From Clostridia bacterium (lineage in GTDB: Bacteria > Bacillota > Clostridia > TANB77 > CAG-508), in assembly GCA_017456555.1 (NCBI GenBank), contig JAFTJF010000013.1:95329-159328 (forward strand): a DNA stretch of 64,000 nt, written 5' to 3'. The first letter of the stretch is position 1. Each line of letters opens with the position of its first letter. This document shows positions 9,693-18,104 of the stretch, in pieces. The translations under genes were made by a program, and so were the position numbers. The notes under the pieces were generated by a model. It was not told where the DNA came from, searched no databases, and saw only the letters and a program-made list of their open reading frames with translations.

Positions 9693-10526
9693 ATGAATAA
9701 AAAAGATAAAGATTATTATGGTATTAAGTTCAACAATGACGTCCCTAAAATAGATAAAATTAATGAGTATTCTAAAGAGGTTGAAATCAAATTTATAGGT
9801 GAAGCTTATCTTGTAGTAAGAAAAAAAGATAAAGTAGAAAAAACAAAATTAGAAAATTATCATAAATTTGAAAAAGAAGGTACTTATGAAATTGAATTTA
9901 CAAATAATAAAAATGAAGTATATACATTAAATTTACGAATAGAAAAATCGTTTTTGTTCATAATTATTTTATTTTTTATAGGTGCAACTATTTTTACAAT
10001 GTGTCTATTACCTGTAAATAATGAAAATTTAATAAATAAGGTTTTAAGTTTAATTGATTTATCAGTATTAAAAGTTGATATAGATGAACAAGATAGATAT
10101 GTTTTTGATGTTGATTTTAAAAATATCATTTCTTCAGATATAGAACTTCCATCAACAATAAATGCAAAAAGTGTTACTAATAATAAAATTGCTCCAGGTA
10201 CAGATGGAGAATTTTCAATAATTATTAGTACAAAAGATTCTACAGTAAACATGAGTTATTCAGTAGATTTTGAAGATGTCACAAATGAAAAACCAAGTAA
10301 TTTGCTTTTTAAAGTAAAAGGTACGACAAAAGAATATTCAAGTCTACAAGAATTGGAAAAATACTTAAAAGGAACAGCACCAAAACAATCTCAAATTGAA
10401 TATGTGATTGAATGGCGATGGCCGTATGAATTAGATGAAGTGCAAGACAAAGTTGATACAAACGATGGAAGTACTTTAACAAATTATAAATTTAGAATTC
10501 ATGTTACTGGTGAGGAGGTGATATAG
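9693..10526 (+). CDS. Membrane protein with C-terminal TasA-like domain
   Basis: A 277-aa protein with an unusual order: a beta-rich N-terminal domain (residues 1-85), a membrane segment (about 88-108), then a C-terminal domain clearly related to the TasA-like protein at 8133. Shared motifs are NNKIAPGTDGEF versus DGKIAPGTSGSF, IEWRWPYE versus VEWEWPYE, and FRIHVTGEE versus FDVVVTGTQ. No classical signal peptide is seen at the start, so the N-terminal domain probably stays in the cytoplasm. Its position 3 bp after the previous gene and abutting the next supports one operon. It may anchor the fibre or seed assembly. Confidence 0.65.
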   Translation: MNKKDKDYYGIKFNNDVPKIDKINEYSKEVEIKFIGEAYLVVRKKDKVEKTKLENYHKFEKEGTYEIEFTNNKNEVYTLNLRIEKSFLFIIILFFIGATIFTMCLLPVNNENLINKVLSLIDLSVLKVDIDEQDRYVFDVDFKNIISSDIELPSTINAKSVTNNKIAPGTDGEFSIIISTKDSTVNMSYSVDFEDVTNEKPSNLLFKVKGTTKEYSSLQELEKYLKGTAPKQSQIEYVIEWRWPYELDEVQDKVDTNDGSTLTNYKFRIHVTGEEVI

Positions 10527-12656
10527 ATGAAAAAGAAAATTAGTTTAATTAGTATTTTTATAATATTATTTTTATTACTGTTTTCAAGACAATGTTTTGC
10601 AAAATATGTAATTATAAATACTTCAAATTTAGAAGTGTATATTGATAAAACACCACCTACTATTAATTTAAAATCCGATAATATAAATGAAAGCTATTCA
10701 AAAACAGATTTAGAAAATGTAATACAAGATAGCAATAATGTTATAGTCATAACTAATGATAATGTGAAAATTGACTATAACGAGTACTATTATAATGTTA
10801 CGACAAAAGATTTCACTAATATTGAAGCAATAAAGTTTGATTCAGGAAAAGAATTTTCAGATGAAGGTTATTATAAAATTGTAGCTGTAGATACAAGTGG
10901 TAATAAGACAGAAATAGTGATGCTAATTGATAAATCTGCACCAGAAGTTAAAGTTCAATATTTCAAAAAAGGTGAGGAAATCGCAAAAGTAGAAGTGTCA
11001 CATGTTGCAGCTCAAAAAGAATATTTTGCTACAGAAAATATCGCAAATACTCTAGAAACGAATGAAACAGAAGAAATAGAAACTACTACACAAACTATAC
11101 AAACGAGTGGAGTTGCATTAATGTCAGCAAGAGCATCTACGAATGTGTATAGTGAGTCGGATTTTATCAATGCAATTAATAATAAAGCTTCAGATATTAT
11201 AGTATGGACTAGCATTAATATAAGTCAAACTGTGAATATAAATTATAATGTAACTATTCACCCAGCTACAAATGAAAATGCATTACGTTATAACGGTTAT
11301 GGAAACTTTTTTAACGTTCAGAGTGGTGGAACTTTAAATATAACTGCTATGGTAGTAGATACAAATTCACTTTCTAAAAACCGTGGAACTACAGCTATTA
11401 ATGTTCAAAGTGGTGGTAAAGTTGTTTTTAGAGAAAATTCAATTGTAGATGGTGGTGCAAATAATAAAGGAATTGTAGTAAATAGTGGTGGTACTGCATT
11501 AATTTATTCCTGTCATATAGCAAATTGCACGAAAGGCATTATAGTTAAAGGAAACGGAAATTTAACATTTGGTAATTTAGGTGATGGTAGAAATAGTGAG
11601 TTTTGGTCAAATACAACAGCTATAAGTTTTGAATCTTTTACAGGAACATCTAATTTTAATCAATCAAATATAAAGATTTATAATAATACAAATGGTGTTG
11701 TTGTTGAATCAAGCACAGGAACTGTAAATGTAAGTGCCGGTTATTATTATAGTAATGGAAGTAATGGAATTATTTCTAAAGCTGGAACATTTAATCTAAA
11801 AGGTGGAAATGTTTATAGTAACGGAAATGGTGTGAACTTTTGTGCAGGAACAATGAATTTTAGCGGTGGTAACATATATAATAACAAAGTTGGTGTTTTA
11901 ATAAATCCAAGTTATACAGGAAAATTTAATATGACTGGTGGAAAGATTTATTCAAATTCAAGCTATGCTATTAATCATGGACAAAATTCAGATGGTTCAT
12001 GTACTATTACTGGTGGAACAGTAACAGGAGTAATTTATCTTGCACAATCTGATAACTATGTAAATACTAATTCTAGTTATCCTAGTTTTACTGTTACTCC
12101 AAGCTCTTATTATTTTAAAAGAAAATTAGTGAAAACAACTTCAAATGATTATGCAAATAATGAAATTTCAAAAGTTACAATGACACCAAATGGCTCATGG
12201 TATAAATATGTAGAAGACGAATATATCAAAGTTTGGAAAGGTTGTAATGTTATAGTAAAATGTACTGACTATTATGGAAATGTTTTATCTACAGAAACAA
12301 TAACAGGAAACTTAGGCGAAAGTTATACTACAACATCAAAAGAATTAGATGGATATGATTTAATAACTAGCCCAAGTAATGCAAGTGGAACTTATACAGA
12401 AAATGATATAACAGTCGAATATAAATATGATTTAGTAAATGTAGCTAAAGTTACTTTTGAAGATTTACTTTCAGGAGTAAAATCAGCAAAATATTGGTAT
12501 AACGAATCTAGTGAAGAATTTACTGGTGATGGAACAGAATTTGAAAACAATAAAATTTTTGAAGAATATGGCTACTATAAAGTGATAGTAGAAAATAATG
12601 TAGGACTAACTAAAGAGCTTATATTTAGTTTAAACAAAGAATCTTTAGTAAGATAA
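10527..12656 (+). CDS. Secreted parallel beta-helix surface protein with MucBP-like domain
   Basis: A 709-aa protein with a signal peptide (residues 1-26, ending CFA). A first Ig-like region (30-150) holds the pattern DKTPPTINL, and a Thr-rich linker follows. A right-handed beta-helix (about 190-510) shows repeated short turns such as GGNVYSNGNG, GGNIYNNKVG and GGKIYSNSS. Next comes a MucBP-like module (about 570-635: CTDYYGNVLS, ENDITVEY) and a final Ig-like piece. No LPXTG motif or C-terminal anchor is visible. It probably binds carbohydrate or mucin at the cell surface. Last gene of the surface-module operon. Confidence 0.72.
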   Translation: MKKKISLISIFIILFLLLFSRQCFAKYVIINTSNLEVYIDKTPPTINLKSDNINESYSKTDLENVIQDSNNVIVITNDNVKIDYNEYYYNVTTKDFTNIEAIKFDSGKEFSDEGYYKIVAVDTSGNKTEIVMLIDKSAPEVKVQYFKKGEEIAKVEVSHVAAQKEYFATENIANTLETNETEEIETTTQTIQTSGVALMSARASTNVYSESDFINAINNKASDIIVWTSINISQTVNINYNVTIHPATNENALRYNGYGNFFNVQSGGTLNITAMVVDTNSLSKNRGTTAINVQSGGKVVFRENSIVDGGANNKGIVVNSGGTALIYSCHIANCTKGIIVKGNGNLTFGNLGDGRNSEFWSNTTAISFESFTGTSNFNQSNIKIYNNTNGVVVESSTGTVNVSAGYYYSNGSNGIISKAGTFNLKGGNVYSNGNGVNFCAGTMNFSGGNIYNNKVGVLINPSYTGKFNMTGGKIYSNSSYAINHGQNSDGSCTITGGTVTGVIYLAQSDNYVNTNSSYPSFTVTPSSYYFKRKLVKTTSNDYANNEISKVTMTPNGSWYKYVEDEYIKVWKGCNVIVKCTDYYGNVLSTETITGNLGESYTTTSKELDGYDLITSPSNASGTYTENDITVEYKYDLVNVAKVTFEDLLSGVKSAKYWYNESSEEFTGDGTEFENNKIFEEYGYYKVIVENNVGLTKELIFSLNKESLVR

Positions 12657-12682
12657 ATAAAAATTAAGGAGGAATTTATTAT

Positions 12683-12949
12683 ATGGAAATAAATGATGTA
12701 CAAATTATAAAAGTAAAAGGAACAGGTCAATTATTGGCTTATGCTAATGTTGTTTTAAATCAAGGAATAGTTTTAAAAGGAATTAAATTAATAGATGGAT
12801 CAAGGGGAAAATTCATTGTTATGCCTTCACAAACATTAATCAGAAGAAAAGAAATAAAAAAATTTGAATATTATCATCCAATAAATAATGAAGCTAGAGA
12901 TACACTTGCACAAGCTATTATTGATAAATATTCAGAAATAACAGAATAG
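12683..12949 (+). CDS. spoVG: SpoVG family RNA/DNA-binding regulator
   Basis: An 88-aa protein matching SpoVG along its length: MEINDVQIIKV at the start, LKGIKLIDGSRGKFIVMPS in the middle and HPINNEARDTLAQAI at the end. SpoVG proteins are small site-specific nucleic-acid-binding regulators in Firmicutes; ICE-borne copies are common. It starts behind AAGGAGGAA at 12666. Basic residues in the middle (RRKEIKK) are a likely binding patch. Confidence 0.85.
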   Translation: MEINDVQIIKVKGTGQLLAYANVVLNQGIVLKGIKLIDGSRGKFIVMPSQTLIRRKEIKKFEYYHPINNEARDTLAQAIIDKYSEITE

Positions 12950-12999
12950 TTTTAATTTTATGAACTTTGCCTTAACAAATTGAAAGGACATAAGATTAA

Positions 13000-13590
13000 A
13001 TGGTATTAAGTGAAAATTTTTTAGAAGAATTAATTGCATTAGAACAAGAAATTCATAAAGTTGTTTCTTTAAACAGTGTAACAGAATCACAACTGGAGAA
13101 CTTTTTAAAAGAGTTAGAAAAAAGAAGATATAAAATTTTAAATGAAATAAAAAAACATAATGAAAATATTGAAAATGAAACTGAAAAAATTAGTTATATA
13201 GATACAGAATATAAAGCAGAATTGATTGAAGATGTTTTAAAAATCTATATACCTGAAACAATGCCTAAATACAAAAATATAAAAACTCATACATATAAAA
13301 GAATTATGCTGAATATTGCAGATGTAACAAAAGAATATAAAGGTAAATTTAAGAAAGGCTCTTTAATCTATATAAAAGTATTTGATAATCAAAAAGGTTG
13401 GGATATAGATAATAAAATAATAAAACCAATACCAGATGGACTTATTTTATCAGATGTGATTTTAGATGATAATATAGGGAGTATGTTTTATTGTGTTAAA
13501 GGTGAATATTCGGAAAATCCTCATACAGAAGTTTACATTGCAGATTGTCCAGATATGATTAATTTCTTAGAAAAATATAAAATTTCATAG
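13000..13590 (+). CDS. Hypothetical protein with RusA-like C-terminal domain
   Basis: A 196-aa protein with a helical N-terminal half (residues 1-70, probable coiled coil) and a C-terminal domain. There, KKGSLIYIKVFD, WDIDNKIIKPIPDGL and SDVILDDN recall the RusA Holliday-junction nuclease pattern (DxDN...K...DAL...DD). It may bind or cut branched DNA during ICE processing, but this is inference. Start ATG at 13000 behind GAAAGGA. A terminator follows the stop immediately. Confidence 0.5.
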   Translation: MVLSENFLEELIALEQEIHKVVSLNSVTESQLENFLKELEKRRYKILNEIKKHNENIENETEKISYIDTEYKAELIEDVLKIYIPETMPKYKNIKTHTYKRIMLNIADVTKEYKGKFKKGSLIYIKVFDNQKGWDIDNKIIKPIPDGLILSDVILDDNIGSMFYCVKGEYSENPHTEVYIADCPDMINFLEKYKIS

Positions 13591-13613
13591 TAGCTATTTT
13601 GCTACATTTTTTT
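13590..13613 (+). terminator. Rho-independent terminator
   Basis: GTAGC (13590-13594) pairs with GCTAC (13601-13605), followed by a T run to 13613. It overlaps the stop codon of the preceding gene. Confidence 0.6.
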
Positions 13614-13732
13614 ATAATCAGAAATATTATTTTTTGATTATTTTTTTATATTCAAAATATTTAAGAAATATTTGAAAATAAAAAGAAATTTGAAATATGA
13701 AATGTTGTTTTGAGCAACTAAGGTTAGACGCG

Positions 13733-13763
13733 TGATAGCGATAAGCTATCATGGGGCTAGCCA
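13733..13763. other. GC-richer hairpin and palindrome ahead of the VirD4 operon
   Basis: TGATAGC (13733-13739) pairs with GCTATCA (13745-13751) over a GATAA loop, followed at 13756-13763 by the palindrome GGCTAGCC. The stretch is noticeably richer in GC than its surroundings and lies just upstream of the replication-relaxation-type gene. It could be a leader RNA hairpin, a protein-binding site or part of an origin of transfer. No relaxase is in view to help decide. Confidence 0.45.
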
Positions 13764-13786
13764 AGTTCATATTTAAGAAAGAGGTG

Positions 13787-14713
13787 ATGACTATTAAGAA
13801 TTGGTTTCCAAACGAATTAGAGAAAAATTTTTTGATATTCTTATATGATTATCATTTTTTAAAGATTGATAATGCTGTTTTTTTATTTGATACGATGCAA
13901 TATTATAAAAGACAGCTTTCATCTTTAATAAAATATGATTATATAAGAAAACATCATAGTGGTTGTTACATCTTAGGAGATACAGGTAAAAAATATTTAA
14001 AAAATTTAGGATATGATTTAAGTACTAAAATGCCATATTCTCAAAAATACATTGATAGACAGACATTGATTAGTTATATTGCTGCATTTTATCATTATAA
14101 TAAAAACATTGAATTCATTCCGTCATTTAAACTAAAAGAAAAAGATGTTTTCACAATACGTTCAAGAAGATATATAGGTTTAATAAAAACAAATCAAAAA
14201 GAATATTTAACTTATTACATAAGCAAAGAACAGGATAAAAAATATATAGAGTCAGTATTTTTTGATATACAAAAAGAACAAAAATATAGGAATATAATTA
14301 TTTTTTCTGAAGATATTTCTAAAATAAGTTTGAAAAAATTTAGTTATGGATTAAATGAGGTATTAGTAATAAAACCAAATATTCAAAATCTTGAAAAATT
14401 ACAATACATAAATAAAATTGATTGGTCTAAAGTAGTAAGAAATAAATTGGGAAATAGTGTATTTTTATCAGAATATAATTTTTGTGAATATACAAATAAA
14501 AAGGATAAATATATATTATGTTTCTATTTTATAGATACTGAAAAAATTAATCTTATAAAATATTTTTTAAGAGAAAATGAGAATATAAAAGCTACAATAG
14601 TTTGTAGTAAAGAAATTGTAGATAATCTAAAACAAGAATTACCAAGTGTAGAATATATTGTAGTAGAATTAGATTTATATATTGTAAAAGGAGAATTTAA
14701 TATTTATGAATAG
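13787..14713 (+). CDS. Replication-relaxation (MobC-like) family protein
   Basis: A 308-aa protein in the position and with the look of Firmicutes replication-relaxation/MobC-type accessory proteins. The N-terminal winged-helix-like part (residues 1-80: FLIFLYDYHFLKIDNAVF, YYKRQLSSLIKYDYI, LGDTGKKYL) resembles an HTH domain that reads mobilisation DNA. The rest is an alpha/beta domain of unknown role. It overlaps the start of the coupling-protein gene. The start is uncertain: the frame opens at 13751, and ATG 13787 lies very close to its GAGGTG. Confidence 0.5.
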   Translation: MTIKNWFPNELEKNFLIFLYDYHFLKIDNAVFLFDTMQYYKRQLSSLIKYDYIRKHHSGCYILGDTGKKYLKNLGYDLSTKMPYSQKYIDRQTLISYIAAFYHYNKNIEFIPSFKLKEKDVFTIRSRRYIGLIKTNQKEYLTYYISKEQDKKYIESVFFDIQKEQKYRNIIIFSEDISKISLKKFSYGLNEVLVIKPNIQNLEKLQYINKIDWSKVVRNKLGNSVFLSEYNFCEYTNKKDKYILCFYFIDTEKINLIKYFLRENENIKATIVCSKEIVDNLKQELPSVEYIVVELDLYIVKGEFNIYE

Positions 14714-15056
14714 AAAAGTTATAGTAAATATAGCTTTATTTTTTTTATTAATTATAAATATAATTTTATATTTTAATATTAATTCATATTTTGAAATTAT
14801 AAATATTTGCTTTAATAAAGATATTGTTTTAACTAAAGAAATATATACTCTAATTTTAATTATAGTAGCCTTAATTTCGATTTTTATATGGTTATCTATA
14901 AAATTACTTGTTCAAAATAAAAATGACGAAATAAGAGGAATTAAATTTAAAGAAGATGATGGAACTTATGGTACAGCAAATTGGATGACAAATGAGGAAA
15001 TATCAAATATATTAGGAGTTGTAGGATATGAAGAATATAGAATTAATTCAAAATAA
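14706..15056 (+). CDS. VirD4/TraG coupling protein, N-terminal membrane part
   Basis: A 116-aa product with two membrane segments (about residues 5-25 and 45-70), followed by the cytoplasmic lead-in DGTYGTANWM, which is typical of VirD4/TraG proteins just before the nucleotide-binding domain (DGTHGxARWM). The frame ends at 15056, while the ATPase domain continues in another frame from 15028, so one coupling-protein gene appears split. Either a frameshift or a genuinely two-part protein is possible; a usable AGGAG lies before the second start. Confidence 0.72.
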   Translation: MNRKVIVNIALFFLLIINIILYFNINSYFEIINICFNKDIVLTKEIYTLILIIVALISIFIWLSIKLLVQNKNDEIRGIKFKEDDGTYGTANWMTNEEISNILGVVGYEEYRINSK

Positions 15057-16458
15057 TAAGCAAGGTCTAATATTAGGAAAAAAAGATGGAATGATTATTA
15101 CACTTCCGTTTGATTCTTATTTTAATAAAAATATTACTGTAGTAGGTAGCAGTGGGAGTATGAAGACAATTAGTTTTGTTTTGACTAACATATTACAACT
15201 AATTTATCTTGAAAAATCAATTATATTAACAGATCCGAAAGGAGAAATTTATAGAAAAACATCACATATTTTAAAAGAAAAAGGATATATAATAAAAGTT
15301 TTGAATTTATGCGATATGACACATTCAGATCGATTTAATCCATTAGCATTAAATGAAACAATCAATGATGTTCAAGTAAGTAGTGAAGTAATTATTACTA
15401 ATACACAAAAGAAAGCTAAAGGAGATGATTTTTGGCCTCGTGCTGAAGAAAATTTGTTAAAAGCATTTGAGTTTTATTTTTTAGAAAAAATGCTAAAAAC
15501 GAATTCCTTAACAGATATCTATTTAAAAATTGCTTCTGGTGATATTAATGATATCGATAATATGTTTAAGAAAATGCCGTTAGAAAGTCCAGCAAGAATG
15601 AGTTATAACATTTTTGCAACAGGGTCAGATACAATAAAAGCAAGTGTATTAACTGGTCTTGGAACAAGGCTTCAAGCATTTCAAAATAAACTTGTTCAAG
15701 ATTTAACTTCGGAAAATGATATTGATTTAACACTTCCAGGAAAACAAAAATGTGCGTATTTTTGCATTATAAGTGATATGACTGGAACTTATGATTTTTT
15801 AGCTTCATTATTTTTTGTGTTTCTTTTTTCAAAACTTGTAAAATATGCAGATTCAACACCAAACGGAAAATGTGACGTAGGTGTTTATTTTTTATTAGAT
15901 GAGTTTGCGAATATTGGTCAAATTCCAGATTTTAATAAAAAAATTAGTACTGTTAGAAGTAGAGATTTAAACTTAATTCCAATAGTACAAAATATTGGTC
16001 AGTTTCAAAATAGATATCCTAACGGACTGGCAGATGAAATTATTGGAAACTGTGATACAAGATTGTGTTTGGCTGCCAATGATACTTTAACTGCTGAATA
16101 TTTTAGCTCAATGCTTGGGGTAACATCCGTCGAAAATCAAAGTTTAAGAAAAGATGCAGGTATTGATGGTGAACTTGACTTTGGTCAAAAAAATATTACA
16201 ACAATACAAAGAAATCTTTTAAATGCAGATGAAATATTAAGATTAGATAGTAAAAAGCTTATTGTTAATTTAAGGGGGAATAAACCTATAATATTAGATA
16301 AAATGATTTATACAGAACATCCTTTAGCTAAATATATGAAAGATAGCAGTATTAATGACTATATACCAGAGTGGAGAAAAGCTAAAGAAACGATAAAGAA
16401 AAATGACACAAAAGATTTGCAAAAACATAAACAAGAAAAAAGTTTTGCAGATTTTTAA
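15028..16458 (+). CDS. VirD4/TraG coupling protein, ATPase part
   Basis: A 476-aa ATPase that links the relaxosome to the secretion channel and pumps DNA. Walker A is GSSGSMKT (residues 40-47), Walker B is FLLDEF, and DPKGEIY is a family hallmark. The segment GVYFLLDEFANIGQIPDF and the late SMLGVT region match Firmicutes TraG/VirD4 proteins. The membrane segments normally found at the N-terminus lie in the overlapping upstream frame (14706-15056). AGGAG at 15013-15017 sits 10 nt before ATG 15028, so independent translation is possible. Confidence 0.87.
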   Translation: MKNIELIQNNKQGLILGKKDGMIITLPFDSYFNKNITVVGSSGSMKTISFVLTNILQLIYLEKSIILTDPKGEIYRKTSHILKEKGYIIKVLNLCDMTHSDRFNPLALNETINDVQVSSEVIITNTQKKAKGDDFWPRAEENLLKAFEFYFLEKMLKTNSLTDIYLKIASGDINDIDNMFKKMPLESPARMSYNIFATGSDTIKASVLTGLGTRLQAFQNKLVQDLTSENDIDLTLPGKQKCAYFCIISDMTGTYDFLASLFFVFLFSKLVKYADSTPNGKCDVGVYFLLDEFANIGQIPDFNKKISTVRSRDLNLIPIVQNIGQFQNRYPNGLADEIIGNCDTRLCLAANDTLTAEYFSSMLGVTSVENQSLRKDAGIDGELDFGQKNITTIQRNLLNADEILRLDSKKLIVNLRGNKPIILDKMIYTEHPLAKYMKDSSINDYIPEWRKAKETIKKNDTKDLQKHKQEKSFADF

Positions 16459-16479
16459 AGTGCTAGAAAGGAGTGAGTT

Positions 16480-17274
16480 TTGGAAAATACATATTTAAGA
16501 GAAATATTAAGAAGCAAAGAAGAACAAAGAATTTTAACCAGTTCAATTTTAGGAATAGAAGATGAATATTATAAACTAAAAGATAGTTATATACCTTGTG
16601 CAATACTTTGGTATGGAGATATAAAAGTACTAATTCCAATAACACATTTAGGAATAGCAAAGTTAAGTAAATCTTTAATACGAGGAATGTTAAACGCAGA
16701 AATAGATTTTATTGTAATTGAATATGATACAGTTTCAAATATTGCAATAGCAAGTAGAGATTTGGCAATGAAATTAAGGTCAGAGATAGAATTACCTAAA
16801 CTTAAAACAAATGATGTTGTGAAAGTTAGAATTGTTGGTGTGAGTACGAAACATATAATAGTTGATTTGTATGGTAAAGAAGTAATAATAAAAGCAGAAA
16901 ACTTAAAACACACATTTATAGTAAATGCTAAAGATAATTATAAAGTAGGAGAGTCTTTAATAGTAAGAATTAAGAAAATAGATATTATTAATAATCAATT
17001 CGAGCTAAATGCAAAAGAGCTAACAACAAATCCTTTTAAAAATATAAGAAATTATATAACAGAGAATTCTGAATATACTGGGAATGTAATAGCATTTCCA
17101 AAAGCAAAGAGTGGTGTTATTGTACAACTTGATAGTGTAGAAGTAACTTGTATGTGTAGAGTACCTGCAAAATTCAATAATTATCCACATTTAAAGGATA
17201 AAGTGTTGATAAAAATAACTGAAATTCAAGAAAATAAAAAATTTATTTATGGATATTTAATGAGAATAATTTAA
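16480..17274 (+). CDS. S1-like RNA-binding domain protein
   Basis: A 264-aa protein; start TTG at 16480 behind AAAGGAG. Two tandem OB-fold regions are suggested: residues 105-175 (VVKVRIVGVSTKHIIVDLYGKEVIIKAENL, then KVGESLIVRIKKID) and 195-260 (EYTGNVIAFPKAKSGVIVQL to the end). These follow the ribosomal S1 pattern of G-x-V plus a conserved strand order. S1-like proteins of this size are found next to VirD4 genes in Firmicutes ICEs; the role is unknown. Confidence 0.6.
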   Translation: MENTYLREILRSKEEQRILTSSILGIEDEYYKLKDSYIPCAILWYGDIKVLIPITHLGIAKLSKSLIRGMLNAEIDFIVIEYDTVSNIAIASRDLAMKLRSEIELPKLKTNDVVKVRIVGVSTKHIIVDLYGKEVIIKAENLKHTFIVNAKDNYKVGESLIVRIKKIDIINNQFELNAKELTTNPFKNIRNYITENSEYTGNVIAFPKAKSGVIVQLDSVEVTCMCRVPAKFNNYPHLKDKVLIKITEIQENKKFIYGYLMRII

Positions 17275-17291
17275 AAAGGAGAACTGAAAAA

Positions 17292-17765
17292 ATGAATAAT
17301 AAAGAAAAGGAAGATAAAATTATTAATTTCTTGCAAGATTTTGGATGTAGCTCGCAAGAACAATTAATAAAATTATATGGAAATAACATTGATTTTAAAT
17401 ATATTTTAAGTATAGGTAATGTGTCTAAAAAAGGGAATATATATGTTCATAATTTAAAAAGTATTGATAAGAAAATGTTAGCAGCATTAGACGTATTAAG
17501 TAGTTATAAAGGAAGATTTAAACAGTTTCATATTAATTTTGAACCCATATTTATTACATTCCTAACAAATGAAAATCTGTTATATCATATTATTGTTTCA
17601 GATAAAAATAACGAAAAAGGGGTACTTAAATTATTAAAATCAAATTCTCAATTTCAAGATGCAGATAGATTAATTTTACTTTTTGAAGATTTGGAAATGT
17701 ATAGCAAGATTGAATGTAAAACAGAATATCTTTATTGTACATATCCACCAGTAAAAATAGCTTAA
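17292..17765 (+). CDS. ICE-associated hypothetical protein (possibly DUF5697-like)
   Basis: A 157-aa soluble protein starting behind AAAGGAG. It begins with a likely winged-helix motif (DKIINFLQDFGCSSQEQLIKLYG), then an alpha/beta domain ending in EYLYCTYPPVKIA. It resembles small proteins found in the same place in other Firmicutes ICEs; the DUF5697 assignment is from memory and uncertain. Last gene of the VirD4 operon; a terminator follows. Confidence 0.45.
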   Translation: MNNKEKEDKIINFLQDFGCSSQEQLIKLYGNNIDFKYILSIGNVSKKGNIYVHNLKSIDKKMLAALDVLSSYKGRFKQFHINFEPIFITFLTNENLLYHIIVSDKNNEKGVLKLLKSNSQFQDADRLILLFEDLEMYSKIECKTEYLYCTYPPVKIA

Positions 17766-17874
17766 AAGCTTGACTTTAAATATTTAAAATGATATAAATG
17801 TGACTAATGAATTGTGTATATTTTGTCGAAAAATATACATTTTTGAATTCATATATAAATATTTTTATTTACTA

Positions 17875-17917
17875 AAAAGCAGGTATTTTGTTACATAATA
17901 TCTGCTTTATTTTTTGT
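17875..17917 (+). terminator. Rho-independent terminator
   Basis: AAAAGCAG-TATT (17875-17886) pairs imperfectly with AATA-CTGCTTT (17897-17908), followed by A and a T run. It ends the VirD4 operon. Confidence 0.6.
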
Positions 17918-17990
17918 ATAATATTTCTGCATATAAATTATATATAATTATTAAAAGATAAAAATTTGTCGTTTTTTAATACAAAAACAC

Positions 17991-18054
17991 AAATAACCGA
18001 ATAAAAAGTCTATAAATTACCGAAAAATGTTCTTACAAATCACCGAAAAATGTT
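17991..18054. repeat. Three direct repeats with a 23-bp period
   Basis: AAATNACCGA begins at 17991, 18014 and 18037, exactly 23 bp apart. The last two copies extend to AAATNACCGAAAAATGTT. They lie in the 339-bp gene-free stretch 17766-18104, upstream of the DUF4143 ATPase gene. They look like iteron-type protein-binding sites. The rest of this stretch holds a terminator (17875-17917) and AT-rich promoter-like sequence. Confidence 0.65.
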
Positions 18055-18104
18055 GCAATAATATAAGTATAATGCTAAAATATAATATATAGGAGGTAAT
18101 TTCT

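Noticed and set aside
9884..10252. Long minus-strand frame inside the TasA-like membrane gene
   Set aside because: It lies wholly inside a well-supported gene, has no ribosome-binding site and its product is compositionally a shadow.
17991..18054. Three 23-bp-spaced repeats as a CRISPR array
   Set aside because: Only about 10-18 bp are conserved, spacers would be 5-13 bp, and no cas genes are near.
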